Positions 1 to 12,800 of a stretch of DNA of 64,000 bases are shown here, piece after piece. This DNA is from Tachypleus tridentatus (Eukaryota; Arthropoda; Merostomata; Xiphosura; Limulidae). Where the stretch lies: NCBI RefSeq assembly GCF_004210375.1, contig NC_134835.1:73376447-73440446 (forward strand), in the 5' to 3' direction. A program made the translations under genes and the position numbers. The notes beneath the pieces were generated by a model. It did not search any database. It was given only the letters and a program-made list of their open reading frames with translations, and was not told the DNA's origin. Each line of letters opens with the position of its first letter. Position 1 is the stretch's first letter.

Positions 1-794
1 GTATTTGAATAATAATTATTATTTATGTGAGTAGCACTAGTTACTCTTAGTAAATGCAATGCTATCTGTAAAGTAAAAAACACTGAATTTGAACAATCAG
101 TCTGGTAAATGATTTATCTATTCATGTTCTGAGGAGAAATAATTCTGTTTGAAGTTTCAAAGTGATAACATTTTTGTTTTCTTGTTTATTTACAAATTCT
201 TTGTTGAAAATGTGTTAAAAGTAATGTGCACAGATGCAACAAAATCAGCAAGTACAAGGGGAATAGTTTTAAAACTTTGCTATAAAATACAAAACAGAAT
301 TGTTAAACTAGTTCAATAAAATGTTTTTATGACCAACCATTGTTTGAAGTATGCATAAATGTATAGATTTTATTTTAAAACGTTAATTATGTGTAAACAA
401 TATGCATTATAGTTTTAATTATATCAGTTACTTCAATATCTTAAAAAAGTATAAATAAGCAGGTACTTTCCAAATTACTTATCTAATCTATATTAAACGA
501 TTTCTTATTTATCAGACGTTTTCAAAGAGCAATATATAAATGAAAAAATTATCCAATAATGAATAATTATTCAAATGAAAATGTTATATTGCAGTAGGTA
601 GAAAATAACTTGAGAAAGTCTTTCTCTGTAAATGAATGTAAACAATATATATGTTATAAAAAGAAATTAACTTACTATTTAGTAATTATAAATGAAAATT
701 ATATTTCTTATGGATATAGTCTGTTGAATATAAAAGTATGAGAGTATAAAACATTCTACTAAGTGAAGATTAAAATAGTTTTTTAATATGGCAG
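1..794. other. AT-rich stretch, probably intron
   Basis: No coding exon, RNA gene or recognisable repeat is seen. It lies upstream of the first visible exon of the coiled-coil gene, whose first seen codon is in phase 0, so it is most likely intronic. A gcag acceptor-like site near 591-594 is followed at once by a TAG, so it was not used. Confidence 0.5.
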
Positions 795-899
795 GAAAAA
801 CTTCAAGAATTAAATGCTATGTTTGAGCAGCTTGAGGATGAAAATAAAACTTTAAAAAATTCTTTAAAGGACATAAACGAAAGTTTTCAGCATAGTAAG
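795..899 (+). CDS. SYCP1-like exon a (first visible)
   Basis: 35 codons, phase 0 at both ends. Acceptor gcag at 791-794, donor gtatgt at 900. It encodes coiled coil beginning EKLQELNAMFEQLEDENK. Confidence 0.7.
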
Positions 900-3800
900 G
901 TATGTAATTCTTTTTTTTAAATACAGAATAAACAAGCTGTAAAAGTGGCATTACAGTTTTCACTTTATTAGCTAAGTAGTGAAAAAACCTTTTTTTCTAT
1001 AGAATTATGGTTAATTGCTATATGAAATAAATTATATTACCTGTTGACAACATAATGTTTTCCAATGCAAACATCTTTCATTCAATTTAAGATGTTAAAT
1101 ATGTTTGATATGATTAACAGGAACTTGGGTACAAATTAAATTCTTTTGCCAATATATTAAGTTTAAACTGTTTGTAAATCACTTTGTAACACTTTCAAGT
1201 TTTAATTTGTTAACTGTTTGTAGTTTTATTTTAAACGAAAAATGTGCACAAATATAAAACTTTGCTTGCCTACAAATTGATATTTTTAGAAATTTTGAAT
1301 GTTAGTTAATATTTTATCATTTATTCTTCATGAAAGAAAGTCTACTTCCTGAAAGTGTTGGGATTATTGGGTTAATTTGTTGTTTGGTGCTAAAATTTTA
1401 TTTTTAAAATGTTAATACTTCTATGTCTTGGAACTTGCACTGTTCCTTTAAAACTAGTAACAGAAACATTCTATGGGCAATATGTAGATATTTATGTATT
1501 TAATTTATAGGTAAAAAATGTGGAAATTTTATTTTAAATTGTTAAATAGCTAGGAAACTAGATATCTTACTTCGATAATGATATAGATTAAATTTCTTGC
1601 ATGTATGTGAGTTTGTTAGAAACTCCTAGTTACTGCATTTTAATTTATTAAATGCACATTAAATTTAAGAGATATACATTTGGTTATAGTATAGATTTTC
1701 TATTAAAATTGTTCTTTCATTTTTGTAAGCAAAAATCAGTTATTTTGTTTGTTTCTCTTGTTTTCATGTGAAAATTTCAAAATTCTAAATAGAACAATAA
1801 ATACAACATTTTCTGAAATGATTAATAAGAGATGTTTGTTTGTTTACTATACATGCCATCACTCACTCGTGATATTCTTGAATGTTTTTCTTAATGTGTA
1901 ACTTATGAGTATTTCATACAAACATTTACAATTTTTTCTTATTCTGTAGAAAGAGCTAGAAAAGTTGTCATTTGTGGAGCAAGAACTCAAAGAGGATAAT
2001 AAGGACAAACTAAATAAAATTACAATATTGGAAAATGAGTTAGAAAAAATTAGGTATTGAAATTTGCTTTAATTTGATCAGTTTAATTGGTAACTGTAAA
2101 TGTTGAATTGTTTTACAGTAATACATATTTAGCAAATGAAAAGTCACATATAAGGTGCACATCCCATTACTTAAGTTTTTAATTTTAAACACTTTTGAAT
2201 TGGCTGATGTAAATGAAATGTAATCTTGAAGTATATATTTATTTTAAATTAAGCTCTATTTAATTTGTACAATTGCAAGTAAGAAACAAGCATATGTAAG
2301 AAAACAGAGTAATTAACTTATTATCTTAGTTCTTTTTATGATAATTGAATTTATATTTCACCCATAACAACATTTGAAATTATTAATCAACATTTTAAAA
2401 ACAATTATGTAGACTCAAACAAAATGACAGTAGAAAAACTTTAAAAGACATCAGACAAAGAAAAGATTCCTTACAAAAAGAAAATACCAAACTGAAAAAA
2501 GATATCACCAAAATGGAGAATGAATTAGAGGTATGAGGTAAACAATGAAACTTGCTTACAATAACCTAAAAGTTATTATGCTGTTTCCTGCTAAGATTCC
2601 ATATCTTGTGGAATACTTTATATTATTTATATGCATGTATATAAAAACAAAATTGTGGAAAACTAAATTTTAATATGCATGATATTCAGCAAATGTAAAT
2701 AGATTAGTTTCAGTTTTATTTGGATTTCTTCTCTACATCCTTGTAAAGTATCCGTGTGATTTCCTTATAGATAATTCAGGTATTTATTAAATCAAATGTC
2801 AAACTTTGTTACTGAGCAAAAACTAGAAAAAAATATAAATAATTTTTTCACATATCCTTCTATCATTATTTTTACAATATTAGCTGCAATTGAATTTCTC
2901 ATACAGAAAGAAATACTGTTCTTTGTAAACCCAGCACTAAGAGAATTGTTATCTTTTGTTTTCAGAACTCCAAAAATTTTAATAGTATTCTTCAGTCAAA
3001 AATTGATTCTAGTCAAGAAGAAATCCAATCATTAAGGTACAGTTTTCAATGCCTAATTGGATCATATTATTTTTGGGATACTGGAAAGATTAATAAGGAA
3101 TTACAACATTAATTATAAAATGTAAAAAAAAATGAAATAAATAAATGCTCAAGGTTTATTCTATATTTAAAACTGTTCAATAAAAATTTAAATTTCATGA
3201 ATCATCTTCCATCTATCAAATCCTTTCTTTATAAACTAATTTGTGATAAATTTTTATGTTTTGTGATCCCAGAAGTAAAAAAGTAAAAAATATTTTTGGG
3301 TTATAAAAAATCATTTTTGACATTTTTTATGTATGGAATGGAAAAACTTTGAAAAGTTCTCAATTTATAATCTATTACACAATAATTGATGAATATAATA
3401 GAAAAAATGTATAAAAATTTAACTAAGAAATACATTATTGAAAAAATTACATAGAGTTATGTTAATACAAAAAGAAGACTGTTTCTTTCAAAAAATTACT
3501 TATCAAGTGTAGTAAGCACTTCTGAATCCTGAAATGTTTCAGATTAACGTTTATCAAACTCTCTTGAATTCATAATGAGGCAGTTACAAATAAAAGAATT
3601 TGATGATAGTTAACCTGGAACCCAGAACAACTGAACAAAATTCACCAATTCCATCCTATGTAAAAGTGATAAATAAATGACATTTTTCTCAATTTTCTGA
3701 TCTCAGGGAAAAATTGAAATACTTGGATCTGGAAAATAAGAAACAAGCAGAAGAGATAGGGAACTTTGAAGCTTCACGGAAAAATATTGTACGTACACAT

Positions 3801-6800
3801 TATTTAAAAACTAGAATAACTATATACAAAAATAATGTGTTGTGGACTAATCACAACAGAAGACTTGTACAGTTATTGAGAATTTCAACAGATAGAGGTA
3901 TTGGTTTTGAACCAACTGTTCATTCCAGGGTCTATTCATGGGAAAATTCTTTTCCCATCAAATTAAATTGTCAATTAACTGTTAGCTCACATAGTATTAC
4001 AACTATGGCAAGGAATCAGTTGAAATTTAGTCTTTTTATTTGTTATAAATTTAATTGGAGTTAGCTTCAAGAAAAATCTATTAGCAAATTGTACATTATA
4101 GCATGTCAGAGGAAGATCTGTAAAGTGGTTTCTGAATTTTCATTGATTGCTCTTTAGCTCCATAAGATTGAAGAATATAAAAGTATATTTTCACACTATT
4201 GATAACAAAATTATAGAGAATATTTTATGTTACATTTTGTAGTTTTATAGCAGATATCAGGGTGGATAAATAAATCCAGAAGAGGAGAGAGTTCAAGAAT
4301 AAATATCTAAATTCTTGCAATAGGGAAATTTGAGGTTGTTTTTAAATATTGTCTTATTCAATTAAGAACTTATAAAATTATATAATATTAAAATTTGATT
4401 TATTGTCTATGGTTTGATATCAAGTTTGATCATATACCATGGTAATTAATAGATTAATTAAATTTTGAATACAATTCACTAAAATATCATGGCATGCACA
4501 GTTTGACCTGCCTGTATGCTAAGGATTAAACATGCATACACTTATCTAACATGCAATCAGTCATGTAAACATGTTCATGTTCTCTTCTTGGGTGTGTGGG
4601 AGTCATCAGTTTCCCTTATTTTATGCTATTACCAATTTTCATGGTGATATTTGCTTATTAACTAAAATATGAATTCAAAATTATCACATCCATCATTTAT
4701 AATTATGTGAAAAGCAAAAATGAAATATTAGAGAAAGCATTCAGTCAAAATTCCAAAGATGGAACACATGATAGCAGATATTATTCTAAACATATGATAT
4801 ATTATATACCAGTACCAGTACTGATACCAACTGCAAACTCTGAATGTAATGCATAAATTGCTTTGTATTCTAAATATTGTGTTTTTATATCACAAATATT
4901 TTTCAGGAAGAAGAACTAGAAGAAGTAAAACTTTCTAGAGAACATACTGCTGATGAATTAAACAAACAAGTAGCATCTATTAAATTAGAAGTAACTTCCA
5001 AAAACAAAACAATTAAGGACCTTGAGAAACAGGTAAGGTTGTTTCAAAATCATTTCTGACATTTAATGAAGAAAAAAAATATAATTGTGTACACAGATGT
5101 AGAATTGATTCATAGTTATAAGAATGATTATGCACACATTATGATGTCCAGAAAGTGAAGACACCAAAGAACTACAGTTGAAGAACTAGGTAAGAAATGA
5201 CTATGACACAAATCATGTTTTGCTTTGCAGTGGAAAATCCCCTGGTAGTAGACCAACTGTGGAATATAGTCCCCTTGCATAGGTACAGTGCCATGAAAGA
5301 TGTATGGATGAAACTAGCCAATAAGATAGTGAAGCGTCGTGTAAAACGAAACCATCTTGCCAAGAACTGGACAGAGGTCATGTCTAAAGAAGCATAACGT
5401 GAAAATGGGGATGTAGGACATGCTATAAATGGTGACAAAGAAGGGAGGAAAAGACTATGAGGAACATGGAGAGCAGTCTATGAAATTTTGAAAATCAAGG
5501 CACATCACAATGGATGTAGTGAACAAGAGAAGTCACCTGACCGATCCATGTTGAAGGCATTGACTACTAGAGGCAGTGAATGATGTACAAGTAACCAAAA
5601 GAGAAACAACTTAACATTGAGGCCTAAAGTAAAGACAAATTCTTGGGAAGAAACCTACTGATGATAAAGATTCCAAAAAATGAGTGGGGTGTAATGCCCA
5701 CTCCATAGGATATATCAAGTTGGGGCACAAAAGACAATCTTCAACAAAATTGAAAGCAGCCATTGCATGATATGCAATAGAACGAGTGTGATGTGTGTCA
5801 TTACAGAACAAGAGATCCAATGGCCAGAAACTTAGATTTAGAGACCAGTACCTCCTATGTGGGTGATATGTGCTATCATGTAGAAATATCCAAAGGAATT
5901 ATCCCCATATAATGTCAGGTGACAAGAAGGAAATGATGCAAGGCCTGAAGTATGGAAAAAAGTTCAAGAACAGTGAATTGGAACTCTATTTTGTCCACAT
6001 ATCAACAGCACAATGTTCCCTGGGGATTGCCCCATACTCTCCATCCCCAAAGGGATGTGTCCATGAAAATATGTAGATCCAGTTGCATGGAAGAAAATGG
6101 CCAGTCAATGTATGGATTTAGTCCAGCCACCAGTGCAGATCACTGCACAGGGAAAGTGAAAGAGAATTGGGGATGGAAAATATCCAATCAAGGTTCCATC
6201 ATTTGTATATTGCTTACAGAAGAGATCTCGTATTGGGGACTGCTGTCGTCATAGAATACTGCATTTTTAAAAAATAGAAAACTATGTGAGCATTAAGTCA
6301 TAGTGCTAAGAAGGTGTAATGAGCCAAAAGTTTCTTTTAACTAGGTCTTAAAGAGAAGGTAGTACTTGAATGATATTTGTGTTGAAATGGACAAGATGTT
6401 GAGTAGGCCCTTGGAAGGACTTCTCCAATTTGAGACATCATCCCATGTAAGCTGCCACAGAAAGTAGTTGCTGAGTAGGATTAGCTCATTCCTGTTAAGA
6501 ATGAGCCAAAATAAGCCAGCTGTTTCTGAACATGGAGATGTTATGCAAAATTCGACCAATCATGTGAGGTATCAAAGAAAATCCAAAGAAAAAGACCCAA
6601 AGTTGTTAAACTACCATTTGAAGGACAAACCAAAAATAACCCATCCATAACCCAGGAGAAAGTACCAATCTCAAAGTGAGAAAAGACTGAATGGTGAGCT
6701 GGGATAGTGAAATGAAGAAGCTGAGGCAAAATAAATTGCTTACTGACTTCCAATCCCCAATTTTATTGGGGGCAATGAAAAAGACATGAATAAAGCTCCA

Positions 6801-9800
6801 TGAAATATAGGAAATAGGTATGATTGTCTGCTTCAAAAGGAATACCTGAACCACTTCTGACAAAAATGGGGATTGGAAGCATCAGAGGATCTGATGGAAA
6901 TTAATGGACAACAATATGTGGAAAGGTGGAATGTTGGTGAACCAATGTGAACTGAGGCTCAATAACATTCAGGACAATATCAGTATATAATGCCACAGAA
7001 TATGTTGTTGTGATCTTTAAGATCTCAACAACAAGAAATCATGTAGTAAGTGTCAGAGCTGAGGACAAGGTGTGGGCTGAAGAGGAAAAGAGAAAAACAA
7101 AGGCATCTCCAGAAACCTCACAGGGTTTCTGTAGAGAGCCTCAATGGGGAGATGTATGTAAAAAGGGCTTTATAAGAAAGTGGTAAAAATAAGAAGCAAG
7201 GATATAGGACGTGTGGAAGGTAGACGTTGCCTTTTAGAAATTAATTATATTTGTAAAATTTATAGGTTTATGGAAATTGATTAAATATAGTGATTAAATC
7301 TTTAAAAAGTATAGCCCCCAACATAGGCATAAGTAATCTAACAACTGTTTACCTGAAACTGAATAGACAGTATGATTTTAGGAAAATGCAAAATAATCAG
7401 AAGTTCACAGGAGGCATGACATACAAATCTCCTCCTGTAACTGCAAGGCCAATGGATCAGCAAGAATCCAAATATCATTGTGAGGGACAAAAAAAAACAA
7501 TTGTTGGAAAGAATGTTCATGTAATAAGGATAAAACATCATAAACCAGAAACATAAAATCCATTAAGATTGAATTAAGCCTAAAAAAATCCTCAGGTTGG
7601 GAAGGTAATGATCAACAAACTCATGAAGCATACAAAGACTATTAATGTCCATATCATCTATCAAAACCTCATCAGTTTCAGTAGGAGCCTTAGCAAAGTC
7701 TGTGTATAAAAGTTGGACCCTGTAACATTCAATATCCAAAAGTATAAAACCAGCACTGAACAAAAATTGCTAATCTTGCAAATGGAGGGAAATACTGTAT
7801 CAGAATACATTGCAGAGTGGTGAAAGCTTTATATCAGCAGACTCCTGGTAGTGTATGGAGTATCATGTATTTCACAATTTTCACTTAAAGGTTCCAAACT
7901 CACTGATGTTTATCAATGATTTCTCTGAGCCTCTTTATGCCTTTATATGGAATTTATAAAACTTTAATCTGTTCTTTCCATCCTGATGGTATAGGCAATC
8001 ACTGACTTTTATAGTTATACCCTTGTTGGATCTACACTTTGTTTTCTTTCACATGTTCAGTTTAGATATATGTCCTCATAGTATATTTGATTTCGTTTGA
8101 GATGATATGGCATTGAATTTGGCATAATCTTTTTTACTTTACATAGAGTTAACTTCCATTGTGATGGAATTCTATTTATAACATTAACATTTGCTGTAAG
8201 TTTCCTTACATTATCTTGCTTACTCTTTAAAAATGTTTTTTACTCATTTTTGATAGAAAACCAACTGATGTCTTAATCATTTTATAGGTTAAAATGCCTT
8301 ATCTGATGTCACAGTAAATTTTGATTGTTCATCTGCTAAATGTTACCATTAGTATTTTTTCAAGTGTTTAGCTTCTATTCATCAATGTGTCAAGTGAGAA
8401 CCTTCTTATATTTGATCTAGTCATATTTGTGTTGTCTTTCTATCACTTTTACTTTATCATTATTTTCTATGTCCAACATGAAGTCAAGCTTTTTAATGCT
8501 GCTCTTTGTATTCTTGCCTGTTTCTATCTTTTCATGTTGCCAAATACAGCTAGTAGCTGAAACATATAGCTCATGTTATAACCCACAATTGCAATTAAAC
8601 AGGCATGTAGTACATGATCAGTACTGCATTTTTGAGCAATTTTGCATGGAACTAGGAAAGATGTGTGCAAAACTGTTACTATAAGTATGAATCAATCTTC
8701 TATGTGTATGTGTGTATGTGTTTGTGTCAGGAGTATTGCTTGACACTGAAAATATTTTAGGCTTGGACCCAAAACAGTAATTACAACTCAGAGCAGTTAA
8801 AAGATAATTGAAATGTAACATATTATACTTTATGTAAGACATATTTGAGGCATTTTGATATGTATATATATATGTAAAGTTTTGGACAAAAATTAATAAT
8901 TTGTATTTGTAACCTTTGAAATGTAAAAAACATAGGCAGTTTCTTTATTTTATTTACAGATCAAAAATATTAATACCAAACATAGTTCTCAATTCAAGGA
9001 GATCATTGCTAATGAAAACAACCTGTCTTTACTGCAAACAAAACTAGATGAAAAGGATAATGAATGTAAAACAGCTAGAGAAGAAATTGAAGAAACCAAA
9101 AAGCAGGTCTAATTTTTATTAAAAACTTTGTGGCATACAGATGACAGTATTAAAATGTTCATTGTAATAATTAACTTTGAGTACGATTATATTTTTATTA
9201 TGATTTTCTAAAAACTACACATACAGAGTAAATGATAAATTCAAAAAACTTCTATAATGAAACAGTAAGTCACAAAATGTTTATTTTACTTCTGGCTTAC
9301 TCTCAAGCCAATAATTTATCTTAACTTTAACATCAGAACCTCTAGACAAATAAAAGATACTGAAATGTTGAGAGTAAAAATTCCCAAATTGTTGGCATTG
9401 GTGGTTCTCATGTTAAAAATCATTGGATTCTGTACACACACAATAACAAAGAAGTATTGTAACTTTCTCTTAACACTGGAAACATTTATATACACAACGC
9501 CATACCCCTTCAACAAATATAAAGCACACACTGCAAAACATTTTGATAATTATATATGTTGCATGAAAGGTGCTCCCCTATGGCACAGCTGTATGTCTAT
9601 GAACTTACAATGCCAGAAACTGAGTTTTGATACCCCTGGTGGGTGGAGCACAGATTGCCCATTGTGCAATGTTGTGCTTACTTTCAAACAGACATAAAGA
9701 AAGCATTAAAAGAGCTTTAACACAAATCAACTGGGTATACTCACATCAAATAGATAAATGCAAAATAAACACTTTAACAGAATTGCATTTCACAACTGTT

Positions 9801-12800
9801 AGTATTTGTTTATTATAGCAAAGCCACATCAGTCTATCTGCTGCGTCCACCAAGGGGAATCAAACCCTTGATTTTAGCATTGTAATTCCAAAGACTTACT
9901 GTTGTCCCAGCAGAGGACAAGTATTAATGATAGGTGTAAAAAGTATCCCTAAATAAGTATCTCTAAATGAGGAATGTAAAATATAATATAAAAAGAAGAA
10001 ACACTTTAAAAGTAAAATATAGGAAATAAAAGAAATAAACACTAAAAACAGAAATATAAAATAGTCCTAAAATAATACACACATACATAAAGTAGAAATC
10101 ACAGAAATAGATACTGAAATGTATAATTTATACATTTGTTAAAAATAACTATAAAGTCCAACCATCCTTGCCCTTGCTTCAACCCATCATCTGATCTCCA
10201 GTGCAATATTTGTTTCTCAGTTGACTGCCTCGATTATCATGATGGTTTCTCAAGCCTTTGATAGTGCCATTTATGTTTTGTCCAACGGGACTTGTATTCA
10301 ACCAGCATGTTTTTTTTTTTTTTTTTTCTAGTTGCAGTGGTATTATGGATAACAGTCTCCTGAGCTAACCCTTTTCTGTGTTATACAAGACCCAGATTTC
10401 AGTCCACCATGCATTTATCTCTTTAGAATGCTCCTTGAGCATAAGAATTTCAGATAGAGAGGAGTGACCAATGATAATTTTAGGAAGTGTGTTTGGGACC
10501 ATTACCCTTTACTGATGCCCAGTCAATTCAAAGGGCCTCTTAGACAGCTTGTGTGTTTGTTTGTTTTACATTTTGTGCAAAGCTACTTGAAGGCTATCCA
10601 TGCTAAACATCCCTAATTTATGAGTGTAAGACTAGATGGAAGGCAGCTAATCATCACCACCCACTGCCAACTCTTGGGCTACTCTTTTACCAATGAATAG
10701 TGGGATTGACCATCACATTATAATGAGCCTATGGCTGAAAGGACAAGCATGTTTGGTGTGATGGATATTCAAACCTGCAACCCTCAGATTACAAGTCAAG
10801 TGCCTTAACCACCTGGCCATGCTGGTCCTAGACAGCTTGACTGCCATAAATGTAGAAGTATCTGAGCTTGTCCTAAGGATTGATGGTGTCACCATGCTAT
10901 CTAAAAGTCCTGGAAGTGATGGAAGTGATGTGACTGGTGGTGAGGCCTTCACAGGTAGCCTGTTTCTGATGCAAGTAATCATTTTACTAGTTATGATATA
11001 CACTATTCAGGTTTCTGTTGCCATTGTTAGTGATGCCAGTTGTGTGTTGCCCTTTAAGACAACGTTAACACTGGGAAGATCTTTTTTTTTTTATTTTACA
11101 GAATGTAGTGGTCCCACTGGAGGATAGTACACATCTAGTATCATCTCAAAGTGATGATAAAAGTTTCTATGATGGGACATAACAAGAAAGGCACCTAAAC
11201 ATCCTTCTTGACTTCTGTATTACTGAAATACTTAAGTTGTCAGCTGTGGTTTAACTGTTTCCAAACTAGACACTGATGGAGTAGTGCAGCATTGAGAACG
11301 AATCTTGTATCTGACAATTAGATGATGGGTAAGGTTTGTCCATATATGAGAATTGATGGTATAGTGAGAAGGTTTTTCATAGCAAAAATAAAGATGGATA
11401 CTTCATAGTTTGTGAAAGACCTTCAGGTCATGTGAATGAAGGCACAAATAAATGGCTTGGTGATTACAAGTATACCAGGTAGTACAAATCTGGAGGAACT
11501 TGACAGAATGGAGACTGATAAGGCATCTGCAGTCACCACAAGAGCTCCAGGGATGAAGAGCAAGCAAGATATAAAGCCCCTTCAAATCTCAAAAAGTTAC
11601 ATCCCAAATGTAGATTCACAGGAGTTGAAGGAAGCACAGAGGAAGGACCTGCCACTACAGAAACTTTAGAACAGCCCAAGAGAAAGTGGAGCACAAGACC
11701 AAAAGAAAGAAGGCCTACAAAATGAAGCATAAAAAGGAGTACTGTACCAAACCTACCAAAGCAGTTGTACTGGGAAGCTGAACACATCAAAATCACTCAG
11801 AAGTGCTTCTATGACAACAAGGTTAAAGAATAACATTTCAAGGCTATACAGAAGGTCTTAGTTCTGCTTCCCACAACCAACAACAAACTCACGCAATAGT
11901 GAAAAGACATTATAATGTGCAGGAAACGGTCAACAAAATGCATTATAAAGTAAAAGTGGATGGGATGAGCAAGGTCCATCATGTCAATCTATGCTTAGTA
12001 GAGATACTTTGAAAAGGAAGAAGACCTTATGAGTAGAGCAACTGAGGTACAGATAGACATAACAGGTGTGGTGGTCATAGAAGCAGAAACAGAAGACACT
12101 GAAATTGTTAGAGAAAATAAAGACATACCAGGCCTAAGACCATTGTATGGAGTTAGGACATACAAAAACATTAACATAAGTGAAGAACTAATGGGTAAGC
12201 AGAAGAAAGAGGTACAAGATCTGTTGTGTCAGTGTACAGACAGACTTCAGACAACATAAGGTCAAGATGAAGACAAGGGATCCTGTCAAAGACCTTATGT
12301 GAAGGAAACCAACACTGGAACTGCAAATGTTGGTGCAAACTATATGAGGAGACTCAGTGTAAGAAATATGAAAAGTTCTTTTATATAGTATAAAAAATAT
12401 TGTAAATAATCTTCTTGAAGAAGGGTTTATTGTTGGATATACAAAAATATCTAGTATAAAAGTTATTATTTAGTTCCTTTAGTGATTTAATATTTAATAA
12501 TTATTTAGTTTTTATAAAAAGTCTCAAAAGGAATAATTTTAAATAATTTTTAGTTATGACAAAATTTGCTGTGCAACTCAGTAATATTCACACATTCTGT
12601 GTTTAGTTCAACTTTTGCAATTTGATGTCACGTTATTCAAATCTTCTGTAGTGTTTCAGTTTGTAAAAAGTTCTATGTCTCGGTTGGATAATATATATAT
12701 ATATAAGCAACCAAGTGAATGAACATTAAGTCAGAAAATGTTAAATTATTGAAAGTAAAGTTGGACTGCATGATTGTTAGTTTATTAGCCTTATTGGACA

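Noticed and set aside
2796-3035. 79-codon plus-strand ORF
   Set aside because: It reads mostly intron and crosses exon d in the wrong frame.
3714-4064. 116-codon plus-strand ORF
   Set aside because: It begins inside exon e in the correct frame but runs on into the intron past a good donor at 3789.
5100-7800. Possible endogenous DNA-virus fragment
   Set aside because: First suggested by the less AT-rich composition and odd ORFs on both strands, but minus-strand frames show DIRS-type RT and RNase H landmarks in order.
9365-9697. 110-codon plus-strand ORF
   Set aside because: Its second half is the family C SINE; no protein resemblance.
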